Source: Bacteroidota bacterium (GTDB lineage Bacteria; Bacteroidota; Ignavibacteria; UBA10030; UBA6906). Taken from it: 46,979 nt of DNA. Under the pieces are notes generated by a model. That model worked only from the letters and a program-made list of their open reading frames with translations, was not told the origin of the DNA and did not search any database. How positions within the stretch are numbered: the stretch's first letter is position 1; every line of letters starts with the position of its first letter. Shown piece by piece: positions 16,809 to 26,898 of this stretch. A program made the translations under genes and the position numbers. The stretch spans positions 1-46,979 of the forward strand of contig JAHBUR010000034.1 of NCBI GenBank assembly GCA_019637975.1, written 5' to 3'.

Positions 16809-16835
16809 GGTAGTGTCTCAAACTGAGACACTACC
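16809..16835. terminator. Perfect 12-bp hairpin downstream of uvrA
   Basis: GGTAGTGTCTCA-AAC-TGAGACACTACC forms a perfect 12-base stem with a 3-base loop, starting 7 bases after the uvrA stop codon. There is no T-run on the uvrA strand, so it is not a textbook intrinsic terminator. It may still end transcription, protect the 3' end, or be a small dispersed palindromic repeat. It lies in the 122-base gap between uvrA and the start of the LVIVD gene, both transcribed leftward. Confidence 0.5.
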
Positions 16836-16841
16836 AACAAC

Positions 16842-19838
16842 TCAACTCAACTCTGATCGCAGAAATTTCCCTGTCGCCGAACTGCCGGCCTTTGTCACAG
16901 CTTCAGGCGTTCCCTCAGCGACAATATTCCCTCCCGATTTGCCCCCGCCCGGACCGAGGTCAATCACCCAGTCGGCAGTTTTGATGACATCAAGGTTGTG
17001 TTCAATCACGACCACGGTGTTGCCTTTTTCAACAAGCCGATTCAGCACATTCAACAACATGCGGATGTCCTCAAAATGCAGGCCTGTTGTCGGCTCGTCG
17101 AGAATGTACAGCGTGTTTCCGGTTCCAATCTTTGACAACTCGGTTGAGAGTTTCACGCGCTGTGCCTCTCCCCCGCTCAACGTCGTTGCCTGTTGTCCAA
17201 GCCTGATGTAGCCGAGGCCGACATCGTTCAGTGTTGAGAGTTTCCGCTGAAGACCCGGAATCTCGCTGAAGAATCCTACCGCTTCCGACACCGTCATGTC
17301 GAGAACGTCCGCAATGGACTTGCCTTTGTACAAAACCTGCAGTGTCTCACGGTTGTAACGCTTTCCCTTACAAACGTCGCACAGAACGTACACATCAGGC
17401 AGGAAGTTCATTTCAATTTTCTTCACCCCGTCACCTTCGCAGTTTTCGCATCGGCCGCCGGCGACATTGAAGCTGAAGCGTCCTGGCTTGTACCCGCGTA
17501 TCTTCGCTTCAGGAAGTTGCGTGAACAGATCGCGAATCAGCCCGAATGCTCCTGTGTACGTGGCGGGATTCGACCGCGGCGTTCTCCCGATTGGTGATTG
17601 GTCGATATCGACAACTTTGTCAACATGTTGGAGCCCGTCAATGTTTTTGTAGGGAAGAGGAACGAGCTTCGCCTGATAGAATTTGCGCGACAGAATCGGG
17701 TACAGCGTTTCACCGATAAGGGAAGATTTGCCCGATCCGCTTACTCCTGTAACACACATGAAGGTGCCAAGAGGGATCTTCAGGGTAACACTCCGGAGGT
17801 TGTTCCCGCGTGCCCCCTCGAGCGTGATGAACTTGCCATTGCCTTTCCTCCGCTCCTTCGGCGTCTCGATCCTTCTTTTTCTGAAGAGATATTGCGCCGT
17901 GTAGGAGACAGAATCAAACACACTGTCGCCGTTCGTGTGGATTGTATCATTCCTCAACTCAAGTTGCGACGGATGTCCTGAAGTCACCACATACCCCCCA
18001 TGTTCACCGGCGCCCGGCCCGAGGTCAAGCACATAGTCGGCACTCTCAATCATTTCTTTGTCGTGCTCAACCACGACAACTGTGTTTCCCAAATCCCGCA
18101 ACGACTTGAGAGAGTCAATCAGCTTGATATTATCCCTTTGGTGCAAGCCGATGCTCGGCTCGTCGAGAATATACAGCACACCGACAAGCTGTGAGCCGAT
18201 TTGCGTTGCGAGCCGGATACGTTGTCCCTCCCCGCCGGAAAGAGACCGGGCAGAGCGGTCGAGCGTCAGGTAATCGAGTCCGACGTTGTGAAGAAATTCC
18301 AATCGTTGACGGATCTCCTTCAGTATTTGTGTGGCGATCAACATCTGCCTGTCTGTGAGCTTCAGGTCCTTGAAAAACTTCGCCCCCTCTTCAATCGACA
18401 ACGAAACGACATCATGAATACTAAACTCCTTCTTTGTTACCGCATCCGCCAGCTTGACGGCAAGACTTTCCTTCTTGAGTCGCCCGCCATGGCAGTCCGA
18501 GCATGGCTTTGTGTTCATGTAGGCTTCCACCCACTCGCGGATGTTGTTCGAGCTTGCTTCGTCATAATAATGTTTCAGCACGTCCAACAACCCGCCGAAG
18601 CGATGCTTGTACATAACCGTCCGGCCACTCTGATAGCGGTATTCGATCTCAAATTTCTCGTCACCCGCTCCGTACAACAGGACGTCTTTTGCTTTTTTCG
18701 GGATTTTGCCCACCGGGGTATCGAAATCGAACCTATAGCGTTTGGCGATTGCACGCACCTGACTCCATGCCCATGTCTGCCGCGGTTTGCCGAGCGGAGC
18801 GAGTCCTTCCTGATTGATTGTGAGTGATGTATCGGGAATGATCAGATCGAGGTCAAGTTCCTTGATCTCTCCCAACCCGTCACACGTAGGGCATGAGCCG
18901 TACGGCGAGTTGAACGAGAATGAGTTCGGGGCAGGGTCTTCATAACTGATGTTGCAGAATGCACATGAGAGATGCCTGCTGAAAAGAATATCCTCTCCGG
19001 CTTGTTTCGGCTGTACAGATTTCTTTTTCGAGAGACTCTTTGTAAGAGCTTTCGGCTGCTCGGCCGCTCCATTCCGGTCGACGTTGGCAATTGCCACACC
19101 TGCGCCGAAGCGCAGCGCAACTTCCACCGAGTCGGCGATGCGCGAACGGGCTTCTTTCTTGACAACAATTCTGTCAACAACAATCTCAATGTTGTGGACT
19201 TTGTACCGGTCGGCTTGCAGGCCTTTCGAGATTTCCTTTACGACGCCGTCTATCCGGACCCGGAGAAAGCCATCCTTCAGAATCTCTTCAAACAACTCAC
19301 GGTAGTGTCCTTTTCTTCCCTTGACAACCGGCGCAAGGATCTGGACCTTCGTCCCTTCCGGCAGCTTCATGATGCTGTCGATGATCTGATCGGTAGTCTG
19401 TTTTGTTACCCTGCGTCCGCAGTTGTAGCAGTATTGTGTACCGCAGCGTGCAAAGAGAAGTCGAAGATAGTCATAAATCTCCGTAACAGTCCCGACAGTC
19501 GAGCGCGGATTATTGCTGACGGTTTTTTGTTCGATGGAAATTGCCGGACTCAGCCCCTCGATGTAGTCAACATCGGGGCGTTCCATCACATCAAGAAACT
19601 GGCGGGCGTAAGCGGAAAGGCTTTCAACGTAGCGACGCTGACCCTCGGCATAAATAGTATCGAATGCGAGACTCGATTTGCCGGAACCCGAAAGGCCGGT
19701 TATGACAACGAGCTTGTCGCGGGGAATATCGACATCGATGTTCTTGAGATTGTGAACCCGGGCGCCACGGATGACAATATGCTCTTGTCCGTTGGGCGTG
19801 AAATCAAGAGTCGGTTGCGCAGCAGTACGTTTGGGCAT
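16842..19838 (-). CDS. uvrA: Excinuclease ABC subunit A
   Basis: 998 residues, slightly longer than the usual 940. There are two ABC ATPase modules: the first Walker A is [14 protein letters not shown] with signature [15 protein letters not shown], the second is [13 protein letters not shown] with signature [16 protein letters not shown]. Zinc modules are visible at [11 protein letters not shown]...CPTCDGLGE and CENCEGDG...CDVCKGKRY. UvrA finds bulky DNA lesions and loads UvrB for nucleotide excision repair. The ATG at 19838 ([13 protein letters not shown]) is preferred over a TTG at 19847. A well-formed promoter lies 33 bases upstream, so it appears to be a single transcription unit. uvrB and uvrC are not in the window. 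Confidence 0.98.
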   Translation of the reverse strand: MPKRTAAQPTLDFTPNGQEHIVIRGARVHNLKNIDVDIPRDKLVVITGLSGSGKSSLAFDTIYAEGQRRYVESLSAYARQFLDVMERPDVDYIEGLSPAISIEQKTVSNNPRSTVGTVTEIYDYLRLLFARCGTQYCYNCGRRVTKQTTDQIIDSIMKLPEGTKVQILAPVVKGRKGHYRELFEEILKDGFLRVRIDGVVKEISKGLQADRYKVHNIEIVVDRIVVKKEARSRIADSVEVALRFGAGVAIANVDRNGAAEQPKALTKSLSKKKSVQPKQAGEDILFSRHLSCAFCNISYEDPAPNSFSFNSPYGSCPTCDGLGEIKELDLDLIIPDTSLTINQEGLAPLGKPRQTWAWSQVRAIAKRYRFDFDTPVGKIPKKAKDVLLYGAGDEKFEIEYRYQSGRTVMYKHRFGGLLDVLKHYYDEASSNNIREWVEAYMNTKPCSDCHGGRLKKESLAVKLADAVTKKEFSIHDVVSLSIEEGAKFFKDLKLTDRQMLIATQILKEIRQRLEFLHNVGLDYLTLDRSARSLSGGEGQRIRLATQIGSQLVGVLYILDEPSIGLHQRDNIKLIDSLKSLRDLGNTVVVVEHDKEMIESADYVLDLGPGAGEHGGYVVTSGHPSQLELRNDTIHTNGDSVFDSVSYTAQYLFRKRRIETPKERRKGNGKFITLEGARGNNLRSVTLKIPLGTFMCVTGVSGSGKSSLIGETLYPILSRKFYQAKLVPLPYKNIDGLQHVDKVVDIDQSPIGRTPRSNPATYTGAFGLIRDLFTQLPEAKIRGYKPGRFSFNVAGGRCENCEGDGVKKIEMNFLPDVYVLCDVCKGKRYNRETLQVLYKGKSIADVLDMTVSEAVGFFSEIPGLQRKLSTLNDVGLGYIRLGQQATTLSGGEAQRVKLSTELSKIGTGNTLYILDEPTTGLHFEDIRMLLNVLNRLVEKGNTVVVIEHNLDVIKTADWVIDLGPGGGKSGGNIVAEGTPEAVTKAGSSATGKFLRSELS

Positions 19839-19870
19839 AATGAACAAAATTGAGCGACAGTTTGTCCACT

Positions 19871-19899
19871 ATGATAAAGGAATTGGGGGAGGAATTCAA
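19871..19899 (-). promoter_or_regulatory. Sigma-70-type promoter of uvrA
   Basis: Read on the minus strand: TTGAAT (19894-19899), a 17-base spacer, then TATCAT (19871-19876). Both boxes match five or four of six consensus bases. The expected transcription start is near 19864, giving a 5' leader of about 26 bases before the uvrA ATG. No LexA-type palindrome was noticed overlapping it. Confidence 0.65.
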
Positions 19900-19937
19900 T
19901 TGGAGAAAAACATCGCAACCGCGTTAATCGCCGCTTT

Positions 19938-20837
19938 TCAACCCATCCGTTCTCTCTTGCTCAAATATTCGGTCAAAGCCACATCAAACGGCGTTGCAGT
20001 ATCCATGAGCACGTAGTCAACATAATTCTCACGGCATTCTTTCTTGTACCCTTCGAGGAAGGCATGCATTTCGCGTTGGTACGCTTTCTGAATTTGCCAG
20101 GGTTGCGTCATCAGTTGTTCCGACGTTTCCATGTCTTTGAACATCGCATCGCTGCCGAAGGCGAAGCTCCGCTCCAACGGGTCGAGTACATGCATGACGA
20201 TCACTTCATTCTTCTTGTGCCGGAAATGTTTCAGAGCCGCAATCACTTCATCGGGATTGTCGAATAAATCACTGATGATGATAACAAGCCCTCGGCGCCT
20301 GATGCGATCGGCAACGTTGTGCAACGATTTGCCGGCACCGGTTCGGTTGCCGGCCTTCACCTTCTGCAACTCGATGAGAATCTGCCTGAGGTAACCCTTC
20401 GTGGCATGAGGAGGAAGATAGGAAGATACCTGTTCGTCAAACACCGCGAGCCCCACCGCATCCTGCTGCTTGATCATCATATACGAAAGTGATGCGGCGA
20501 GGTAGGCTGCGTACTCCAGCTTCTTGATGTTTCCGGGAGAGGCATAATCCATTGAACGGCTCGCATCAAGCACGATGTACGATTTGAGATTCGTCTCCTC
20601 CTCGTACTGCTTGATGTAGTACCGGTCAGTCTTCCCGTAGATCTTCCAGTCAATATGCTTGATTTCATCACCGGGCATATACTGTCGATGCTCGGCAAAC
20701 TCGACGCTGAATCCGTGATACGGACTTTTGTGCAAGCCGGTAATAAATCCTTCCACCACAAGTCGTGCACGAAGCTCCATGTTTGCCAGCTTCGAAACGA
20801 CTTGAGGCTGCAAGTATTGGCGGTAATCTTCAGGCAC
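19938..20837 (-). CDS. DUF58 domain protein (von Willebrand A-like)
   Basis: 299 residues. The N-terminal part has the DUF58 hallmark GDEIKHIDWKIYGKTDRYYI followed by KQYEEETNLKSYIVLDASRS, the latter containing the MIDAS-like DxSxS metal site. No membrane helix is seen. In many bacteria DUF58 proteins are encoded beside a MoxR AAA+ ATPase and VWA-membrane proteins and act with them in assembly or activation of envelope or metal-centre proteins; no MoxR gene is in this window. The start is a GTG at 20837, directly adjoining the stop of the upstream lipoprotein gene (TGAGTG), so the two are translationally coupled. Confidence 0.9.
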   Translation of the reverse strand: MPEDYRQYLQPQVVSKLANMELRARLVVEGFITGLHKSPYHGFSVEFAEHRQYMPGDEIKHIDWKIYGKTDRYYIKQYEEETNLKSYIVLDASRSMDYASPGNIKKLEYAAYLAASLSYMMIKQQDAVGLAVFDEQVSSYLPPHATKGYLRQILIELQKVKAGNRTGAGKSLHNVADRIRRRGLVIIISDLFDNPDEVIAALKHFRHKKNEVIVMHVLDPLERSFAFGSDAMFKDMETSEQLMTQPWQIQKAYQREMHAFLEGYKKECRENYVDYVLMDTATPFDVALTEYLSKRERMG

Positions 20838-21368
20838 TCAGTTCTTCTTTGTGGGTGGTTTGGATGAAGCCTGTGCTGCGGTCACAGGCGTCTTTTCCTG
20901 AAGGTTGGGAAGAATCTCCTCGGGCGGCCTTCCAAGATTCTCCAACTCGAATCGGGCTGACGGCACCATTTCGTGGTCGGGATATTTTGACAGGTACGAC
21001 TCGAATGTCGATCTCGCATTGTCGAGATCATGAAGTTCATTATGAAAAATATAGCCGGTCATGAACACAGCGAGCGGGGCCTGGGAGCCGTTCGGGTATT
21101 TTTCCAAGTACCGCTTATATGCGGCAATAGCTTTCGGAAAGTCCTTTAACTCGTCACTCTGGATTTTCGCTATGGTGAACATCGCCTCTTCAGCCTGCGG
21201 AGAATCCGGAAGATCCTTGATGAGTTTCTCGAATTCTTCAATGGCGAGAGCAAAGTTCTTTTCATTGATTGCCACGGTGGCCTTACCGACATACTCTTCG
21301 GGAGCAGGTTTACCGCAACTCGCAAGAAGTATGATCGAAAGCAGTAGGATGGAAATACCGAATTTCAT
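20838..21368 (-). CDS. TPR-repeat lipoprotein (BamD/YbgF-like)
   Basis: 176 residues. A lipoprotein signal is clear: MKFGISILLLSIILLASC, with the lipobox LASC giving Cys18 as the lipidated residue. The mature part holds three TPR-like repeats (NFALAIEEFEKLIKDLPDSP, DFPKAIAAYKRYLEKYPNGS, DLDNARSTFESYLSKYPDHE), then a disordered Pro/Lys tail ending SSKPPTKKN. The repeat spacing resembles BamD and CpoB/YbgF, but the protein is shorter than BamD (about 245), so it is not safely the BAM subunit. AGGAG precedes the ATG. It is coupled to the DUF58 gene. Confidence 0.85.
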   Translation of the reverse strand: MKFGISILLLSIILLASCGKPAPEEYVGKATVAINEKNFALAIEEFEKLIKDLPDSPQAEEAMFTIAKIQSDELKDFPKAIAAYKRYLEKYPNGSQAPLAVFMTGYIFHNELHDLDNARSTFESYLSKYPDHEMVPSARFELENLGRPPEEILPNLQEKTPVTAAQASSKPPTKKN

Positions 21369-21457
21369 GCCTCACGTCTCCTGTTGATATGATCTGTTGC
21401 CTTATGAAATTAGAGAAATAGAGAGCGAGAAGCAACGCAGAGCGGGATGTTCAGCAA

Positions 21458-22792
21458 TCAGGTCTTTCTGCGCATCACTGCAGCGAAGAAGCCATCAGTT
21501 CCCGCGATATGGGGAAGCAACGTGAGAAACGGTGAGTCTGATTCCAAAGGAACATTCTGATTTCTCAAGATGTCCGTGGCAGATACAAGCTCGAATTCCG
21601 GATGCAACGAAAGGAACTTCTCCACAACATCTTCATTCTCCAATCGCAGAAGCGTGCAGGTTGTATAGACCAGTCGTCCGCCGGGTTTCACCAAGTCTGA
21701 ATACGCGGCGAGAATCGACTGCTGCGTAACCGCCACCCGACGAACATACCCTTCGCTGACATTCAACTTTGCTGCCGGATTGCGCCGGAACGTGCCGACT
21801 CCCGAACATGGAGCGTCAATCAAAACGCTGTCGGCGGAGTTCTTCAGTGCAACGATACTGCTGTCGCCCTTCTTCTGATGGTGAAGCTCTGCAATTGTGA
21901 TTCCTGCCCGTTGCAGCCGGACTCGAATATTAAACAGTCTTCTTTCATCAATATCGATGGAATGAATCTCCCCTTCATTATTCATCAACGCTGCAAGATG
22001 CAATGTCTTTCCTCCTCCGCCTGTGCACGCATCGACAACGAGACTACCCTGTTTGGGTTCAAGCAGCATTGAAAGCAGCTGACTTCCTTCATCCTGCATT
22101 TCGAACCATCCGTCCTTGAATGACTGAAGCGCTTGTGAGTTTATCCGCTTCTCAAGAACCAACCCGAACGGTGAAAGCTGTGTTCGTTTGGACGCGATGC
22201 CCTCCCGCGCCAGTCTTTCCTGACACGCCTCAACCGTTGCTTTCAGCGTGTTCACGCGAATGGTGATTGGTGCAGGCCTGTTCATGGATTCGCATATCTG
22301 CACCGCTTTCGCTTCGCCGAATCTCCCAACCCACTCTTCTACTATGAAATCGGGAATCGAGTAGAGAAGGCCGAGCTTGCGAAATGAGGCGTTCTCAATT
22401 TCGATCGGAAAAGAAGAAGATCCAATCGCCTTCAACACGACTTCACATTCCACTTTCGGAAAAGAAATCCGCCACATACCTTGAATGTCGGGAAGAATTA
22501 CAGCAGGTTCTTCTTTCCCGATTTTTAGAGTGTAGGAGATGTAGATGAGAAGTGACGGGACATGCGGGGCAATGATTCCGGCTCGCTTTATGCCGTCTTC
22601 GGCATGGAAGCGGACAAGCCGGTAGTTTCGCAGAATATCGTAGAGGGTTTCAGAAATGAAGCGACGATCTTTCGAGCCGAGATAGTGCCGCGTACGGAAA
22701 AAGTCCTTGACCATACTATCTGCCGGGTGTTTGAGCGGACGGATAAGATCGAGTAGCTCGCAAACGTGGCCGATGAGGGAGGATTTTTTCAT
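21458..22792 (-). CDS. rsmB: RsmB/NOL1-NOP2-Sun family rRNA (cytosine-5) methyltransferase
   Basis: 444 residues from the ATG at 22792 (MKKSSLIGHVCELLDLI). A NusB-like N-terminal region (about 1-140) is followed by the SAM-binding domain with VVDACTGGGGKTLHLAALM (a variant of the usual AAPGGKT), the motif IV cysteine in DAPCSGVGTFRRNP, and the catalytic cysteine region YTTCTLLRLENEDVV. The family makes m5C in rRNA; RsmB modifies C967 of 16S rRNA in E. coli. The longer frame to 22864 overlaps the asparaginase gene and is rejected. Exact specificity (RsmB or RsmF) is inferred from the NusB-like N-terminus. Confidence 0.88.
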   Translation of the reverse strand: MKKSSLIGHVCELLDLIRPLKHPADSMVKDFFRTRHYLGSKDRRFISETLYDILRNYRLVRFHAEDGIKRAGIIAPHVPSLLIYISYTLKIGKEEPAVILPDIQGMWRISFPKVECEVVLKAIGSSSFPIEIENASFRKLGLLYSIPDFIVEEWVGRFGEAKAVQICESMNRPAPITIRVNTLKATVEACQERLAREGIASKRTQLSPFGLVLEKRINSQALQSFKDGWFEMQDEGSQLLSMLLEPKQGSLVVDACTGGGGKTLHLAALMNNEGEIHSIDIDERRLFNIRVRLQRAGITIAELHHQKKGDSSIVALKNSADSVLIDAPCSGVGTFRRNPAAKLNVSEGYVRRVAVTQQSILAAYSDLVKPGGRLVYTTCTLLRLENEDVVEKFLSLHPEFELVSATDILRNQNVPLESDSPFLTLLPHIAGTDGFFAAVMRRKT

Positions 22793-22848
22793 TTCGTTGT
22801 TAAGGAGATCGGGGGGGGCGTAGATTCGTACGAGTTTTCTGTTTCGGC

Positions 22849-23757
22849 TTAGACTGCCACCCACGGTTGGTTCATCTCGGAAGTGATGTACCCCCGTGCC
22901 ATGCGGGGCGTATTGTACGCCATCCCAATCTCCCCCTCCATATTCATGGCGATCACCCCGCCATATCCCTGCACCTTACGCTCAAGCATGTTCACGCCTT
23001 CGAGTGCAGCCTTCAATGGATTGCCTCCGTTGCGTTCCATGAAATCCAGCACCGACTTTGCCATAACAACTTTGATCAGTGCCTCTCCCCAGCCGGTTGA
23101 GGAAACGCCGCCGACGGAATTTTCGGCATACGTTCCTGCGCCAATAATGGGAGAGTCGCCGACGCGGCCGGGAAATTTGTTGGGCGTGCCACCGGTTGAT
23201 GTGCCGGATGCAATGTTGCCAGCCTTGTCGAGTGCTACCGCTCCGACCGTATCCAACGGGACCTTCTTCTTCCGGAATGCTTCTTGAACGGTTATATCTT
23301 TCTTCTTCTGCCATTCGCGCCAGCGGAGAATCTCCCGCTCGGTAATCAAGTCGTCCTGTCTGCATGACTTCATGCCGTGTTCTTTCGCAAACCGGAGGGC
23401 ACCCTTTCCCGTCAGGAGAATATGGTCGCTTTCTTCCATGATCTTTCTGGCCAGGGAGATTGGATTTTTGATGTTCTGAACGGATGCAACGGCTCCTGCC
23501 TTGAGGCTTTTGCCGTCCATTATGCTCGCGTCAAGCTCAACCTCGCCGGCCAAGTTGAGGAACGAGCCGGTACCGGCATCAAATGTTTCATCATCTTCGA
23601 GAATTGTAATAGCGGCTTCCACCGCATCGACGGCGCTGCCGCCATCGCTCAGCACTGCACTACCTACCATGAGGGCTTTCTGGACGCCGTGCCGGTGTGC
23701 ATCGGCCATGTCGTCGGGAATATCCCAAGCGCCGCCGTGGACTACAATGGCTATCAT
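22849..23757 (-). CDS. Isoaspartyl peptidase / type III L-asparaginase (Ntn hydrolase)
   Basis: 302 residues from the ATG at 23757, which has AAGGA eight bases upstream; a longer frame to 23832 lacks support. The N-terminus IAIVVHGGAW is typical of the family. The autocleavage site is VPLDTVGAVALDKAGN: Thr170 becomes the N-terminal nucleophile after cleavage. STGGTPNKFPGRVGDSPIIG is the conserved substrate loop. The enzyme removes isoaspartyl residues from peptides and hydrolyses asparagine. No signal peptide is visible, so it is probably cytoplasmic. It lies upstream of rsmB in the same direction with a 56-base gap. Confidence 0.94.
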   Translation of the reverse strand: MIAIVVHGGAWDIPDDMADAHRHGVQKALMVGSAVLSDGGSAVDAVEAAITILEDDETFDAGTGSFLNLAGEVELDASIMDGKSLKAGAVASVQNIKNPISLARKIMEESDHILLTGKGALRFAKEHGMKSCRQDDLITEREILRWREWQKKKDITVQEAFRKKKVPLDTVGAVALDKAGNIASGTSTGGTPNKFPGRVGDSPIIGAGTYAENSVGGVSSTGWGEALIKVVMAKSVLDFMERNGGNPLKAALEGVNMLERKVQGYGGVIAMNMEGEIGMAYNTPRMARGYITSEMNQPWVAV

Positions 23758-23914
23758 GAGGATCCTTGATGGAGAGTACGAAAAGCGAATTCGGGGTGTT
23801 AGCAATGTACTACACGCCGGGGCTGAAAGCAACGACGAAAATACTGCTGTGACAGACGCTAACCCGATTGTCGCATTTCACGGGAATCACATACACGCAA
23901 ACCGATGTTCGTTC

Positions 23915-26563
23915 TCAGCCGTTTACCTCGGCACGTACCTTCTTCACCAATTCGATAAGTCCCTGAGTATCGAGCCCGACTTCGACGATGTCACCATCAT
24001 GAAAATCCTCCTTGAGTATCTTTTCGGACATTGCGTTTACAATGTGCTTCTGGATAACCCGTTTGAGGGGACGTGCACCGTACATCGGGTCATAGCCCAG
24101 CTTTGCGAGCCAATCTTTCGCATCATCGGTTACGTCAAGTGTGATACCTTTCTCACTCAACAATCGCTCGACATGCTTCAGTTGCAATGTTACAATTGCC
24201 CGGATATCCGCCTGAGCAAGTGGTTTGAAGACGATCACCTCATCGATCCGGTTAAGAAACTCCGGACGAATATTCTTCCGCAACAGAGAAAGCAGTTCCG
24301 CTCTCAGATTACTGAATTCGTCATCCCATTCGCTGTGCTTCTCAAATCCGGCCCCAACCCGTTCACTAATCAGATGCGAACCGAGATTCGATGTCATGAT
24401 GATGATTGTGTTCTTGAAATCAACTGTACGGCCTTTGCTGTCCGTCAGTCTCCCCTCATCCAACACCTGCAGGAGAACATTGAACACTTCGGGATGGGCT
24501 TTCTCGATCTCATCAAGCAAAACCACTGCATAGGGCTTGCGACGAACGGCCTCCGTCAACTGCCCGCCCTCATCGTACCCGACATATCCCGGGGGCGCGC
24601 CGATGAGGCGGGAAACGGAAAACTTCTCCATATACTCACTCATGTCGATGCGAACCATGGCGCTTTCATCGTTGAAGAGAAATTCCGCGAGCGCCCGCGC
24701 AAGTTCGGTTTTTCCGACTCCCGTACTTCCCAGAAAGATGAACGAACCGATCGGCCGCTTTTCATCCTGCAATCCGGCCCGTGAACGGCGGATGGCGTCG
24801 CTGACAGCCTTGACGGCCTCTTCCTGTGCCACAACACGCTCTTGCAGTCGTTCTTCAAGATGAAGCAACTTCTGCCGGTCGCTTTCGAGCATTCTCGTTA
24901 CCGGAATCCCGGTCCAACGTGCCACAATTTCCGCAATATCTTCCGCGTCCACTTCTTCTTTCAACATTTTCCGGTCACGCTGGAAACCCTGCAGTTTGGC
25001 AGACGCCTCATGAATCATTTTTTCCCGCTCGGCAATAACACCATACCGCAACTCCGCCACCCGACCAAGATCGCCCTCCCGCTCTTTCTGTTCTGCTTCA
25101 AGACGGGCGCTCTCGATCTCCTCCTTCATTTTGCGGATGGATTGAATGAGCTCCTTTTCGACCTGCCAATGGGCTTTCAGTTCGGTTCTGAGTTGACCCT
25201 GTTCGGCGATCTCCCTCTCCACTTCTGCAAGCCGGTCTTGCGAAGCTTCATCTTTTTCGCGGCGGATTGCTTCGCGTTCAATCTCCAGTTGCTTGATCCG
25301 CCGTTCGACGGCATCAAGTTCTTCAGGCATCGAGTCGATCTCGATTCGCAGCTTCGATGCCGCTTCATCGACGAGATCAATTGCTTTGTCCGGAAGGAAC
25401 CGGTCGGAGATATACCGATGACTCAACTGTGCCGCGGCAACGATTGCCCCGTCGGTGATACGAACGCCGTGATGCAACTCGTAACGTTCCTTCAATCCCC
25501 GGAGAATTGAAATCGTATCCTCGACGCTCGGCTCATTCACCATCACGGGTTGGAAGCGTCGCTCAAGGGCCGGATCTTTCTCGACATATTTGCGATATTC
25601 ATCTATAGTCGTTGCCCCGATTGCACGCAGTTCGCCCTTTGCAAGGGCGGGTTTCAGCATGTTGGCGGCATCTACCGACCCCTGCGCCGCGCCCGCACCG
25701 ACGAGCGTGTGCAACTCGTCGATGAAGAGAATGATTTCCCCTTGGGATTCTTCGACTTCTTTCAGGAGAGCTTTCAATCGTTCCTCAAACTGCCCGCGAA
25801 AACTTGTCCCCGCAACCAGCGACCCCATATCCAGCGCAACAATGCGCTTTGTCTTCAGCATTTCGGGAACGTCGCCCTGCACGATTCTGTACGCTATTCC
25901 TTCCGCAATTGCCGTTTTGCCGACACCCGGCTCGCCGATGAGAACGGGGTTGTTCTTCGTCCTTCGCGAGAGAACCTGCAACACACGACGAATTTCCTCA
26001 TCACGCCCGATAACCGGATCCATTTTCCCTTTGCGCACAAGTTCATTCAGGTCGCGACCGTAGCGCTGAAGGGCCTGATATTTGTCTTCGGGAGATTGAT
26101 CGGTCACGCGTTGAGTGCCGCGAATCTCCTTCAGAACCTTCAGAATCGCATCAACGGTAACTCCCTGTTCGAGTAACAACTTGCCGGCGTTCGTGTCTTT
26201 CGTTTCAACCATGCCGAGCAGGAGATGCTCCGTGCTGACGAACTCATCTTTCAAGTTTTCGGCTTGCTTGCCCGCCCGTTCGAACAGGCGACCGAGATTT
26301 TGCGAGATGGATTGATTTGACACGCCTGCCCCGCTCACTTTAGGCAGCCGTTCAAGCGCTTCATTTACTTTGATTTTGATAAAGCTGATGTTTGCGCCGA
26401 TCTTCTGTAGGATCGGAACCACCGTTCCACCCGAATCCTGCACAAGGGCCGCCAACACATGCTCAGGCTCAATCAATTGATTGCCGTAGCTCGAAGCAAT
26501 TTCCTGTGCGTTCTGTACCGCCTCTTGCGATTTTATCGTAAACTTATTGAAGTTCATTTTCAC
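23915..26563 (-). CDS. clpB: ATP-dependent disaggregase ClpB
   Basis: 882 residues. N-domain (about 1-145), NBD1 with Walker [14 protein letters not shown] and Walker [16 protein letters not shown], a long middle coiled coil (about 405-530, including [20 protein letters not shown]) that separates ClpB from ClpA/ClpC, and NBD2 with [14 protein letters not shown] and [10 protein letters not shown]. No ClpP-binding loop is expected. It works with DnaK-DnaJ-GrpE to dissolve aggregates. It begins 20 bases inside the small membrane protein gene, which in turn follows dnaK, so the three form one operon. The 157-base stretch between clpB and the asparaginase gene holds no recognisable gene or terminator. 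Confidence 0.98.
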   Translation of the reverse strand: MKMNFNKFTIKSQEAVQNAQEIASSYGNQLIEPEHVLAALVQDSGGTVVPILQKIGANISFIKIKVNEALERLPKVSGAGVSNQSISQNLGRLFERAGKQAENLKDEFVSTEHLLLGMVETKDTNAGKLLLEQGVTVDAILKVLKEIRGTQRVTDQSPEDKYQALQRYGRDLNELVRKGKMDPVIGRDEEIRRVLQVLSRRTKNNPVLIGEPGVGKTAIAEGIAYRIVQGDVPEMLKTKRIVALDMGSLVAGTSFRGQFEERLKALLKEVEESQGEIILFIDELHTLVGAGAAQGSVDAANMLKPALAKGELRAIGATTIDEYRKYVEKDPALERRFQPVMVNEPSVEDTISILRGLKERYELHHGVRITDGAIVAAAQLSHRYISDRFLPDKAIDLVDEAASKLRIEIDSMPEELDAVERRIKQLEIEREAIRREKDEASQDRLAEVEREIAEQGQLRTELKAHWQVEKELIQSIRKMKEEIESARLEAEQKEREGDLGRVAELRYGVIAEREKMIHEASAKLQGFQRDRKMLKEEVDAEDIAEIVARWTGIPVTRMLESDRQKLLHLEERLQERVVAQEEAVKAVSDAIRRSRAGLQDEKRPIGSFIFLGSTGVGKTELARALAEFLFNDESAMVRIDMSEYMEKFSVSRLIGAPPGYVGYDEGGQLTEAVRRKPYAVVLLDEIEKAHPEVFNVLLQVLDEGRLTDSKGRTVDFKNTIIIMTSNLGSHLISERVGAGFEKHSEWDDEFSNLRAELLSLLRKNIRPEFLNRIDEVIVFKPLAQADIRAIVTLQLKHVERLLSEKGITLDVTDDAKDWLAKLGYDPMYGARPLKRVIQKHIVNAMSEKILKEDFHDGDIVEVGLDTQGLIELVKKVRAEVNG

Positions 26564-26828
26564 CCTGTTGTTCTTTCTTCAACGATGTACTGTCACCTTC
26601 TTCGTTGGTTTGTTCAAACTGCTTCTTTCCCGCTTTCACTTCAAAGACCACTTGCGTAGCCTGCTGTTTGTCTCTCGGCTGCAAATCGTGCATCGCCGTC
26701 AGTACAGTAGCCGCCGGACCCTTGCTGGAGAACCGACGATTGATAATTGCCAGCAAGAGCATGAATGCCCCGGCAAGGATAAGCAGCCAGATTACAACTT
26801 CGGCAGGTATTTCGGATGCAATCGGCAT
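26544..26828 (-). CDS. Small single-helix membrane protein between dnaK and clpB
   Basis: 94 residues from the ATG at 26828, which has a strong AAGGAGGAAG ribosome binding site. It has a short N-terminus, one membrane helix (about 12-30, [18 protein letters not shown]), then a charged, Gln/Lys/Glu-rich cytoplasmic tail ([19 protein letters not shown], ending [11 protein letters not shown]). I do not recognise a family. Its last 20 bases overlap the start of clpB, so its translation may set that of clpB. Position alone suggests a link to proteostasis at the membrane. The frame also reads back into the dnaK 3' end, but the ribosome binding site fixes the start. Confidence 0.75.
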   Translation of the reverse strand: MPIASEIPAEVVIWLLILAGAFMLLLAIINRRFSSKGPAATVLTAMHDLQPRDKQQATQVVFEVKAGKKQFEQTNEEGDSTSLKKEQQGENELQ

Positions 26829-26898
26829 TGCGCTTCCTCCTTGCACAAAAGGCGAGGAATTCCCCGCCTTCGTGCCGACAACATATCGATGGATGCAG

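Noticed and set aside
23501-24784. A 427-codon plus-strand open frame opposite the asparaginase and clpB genes
   Set aside because: Antisense to strongly conserved genes, no ribosome binding site, no recognisable domain.
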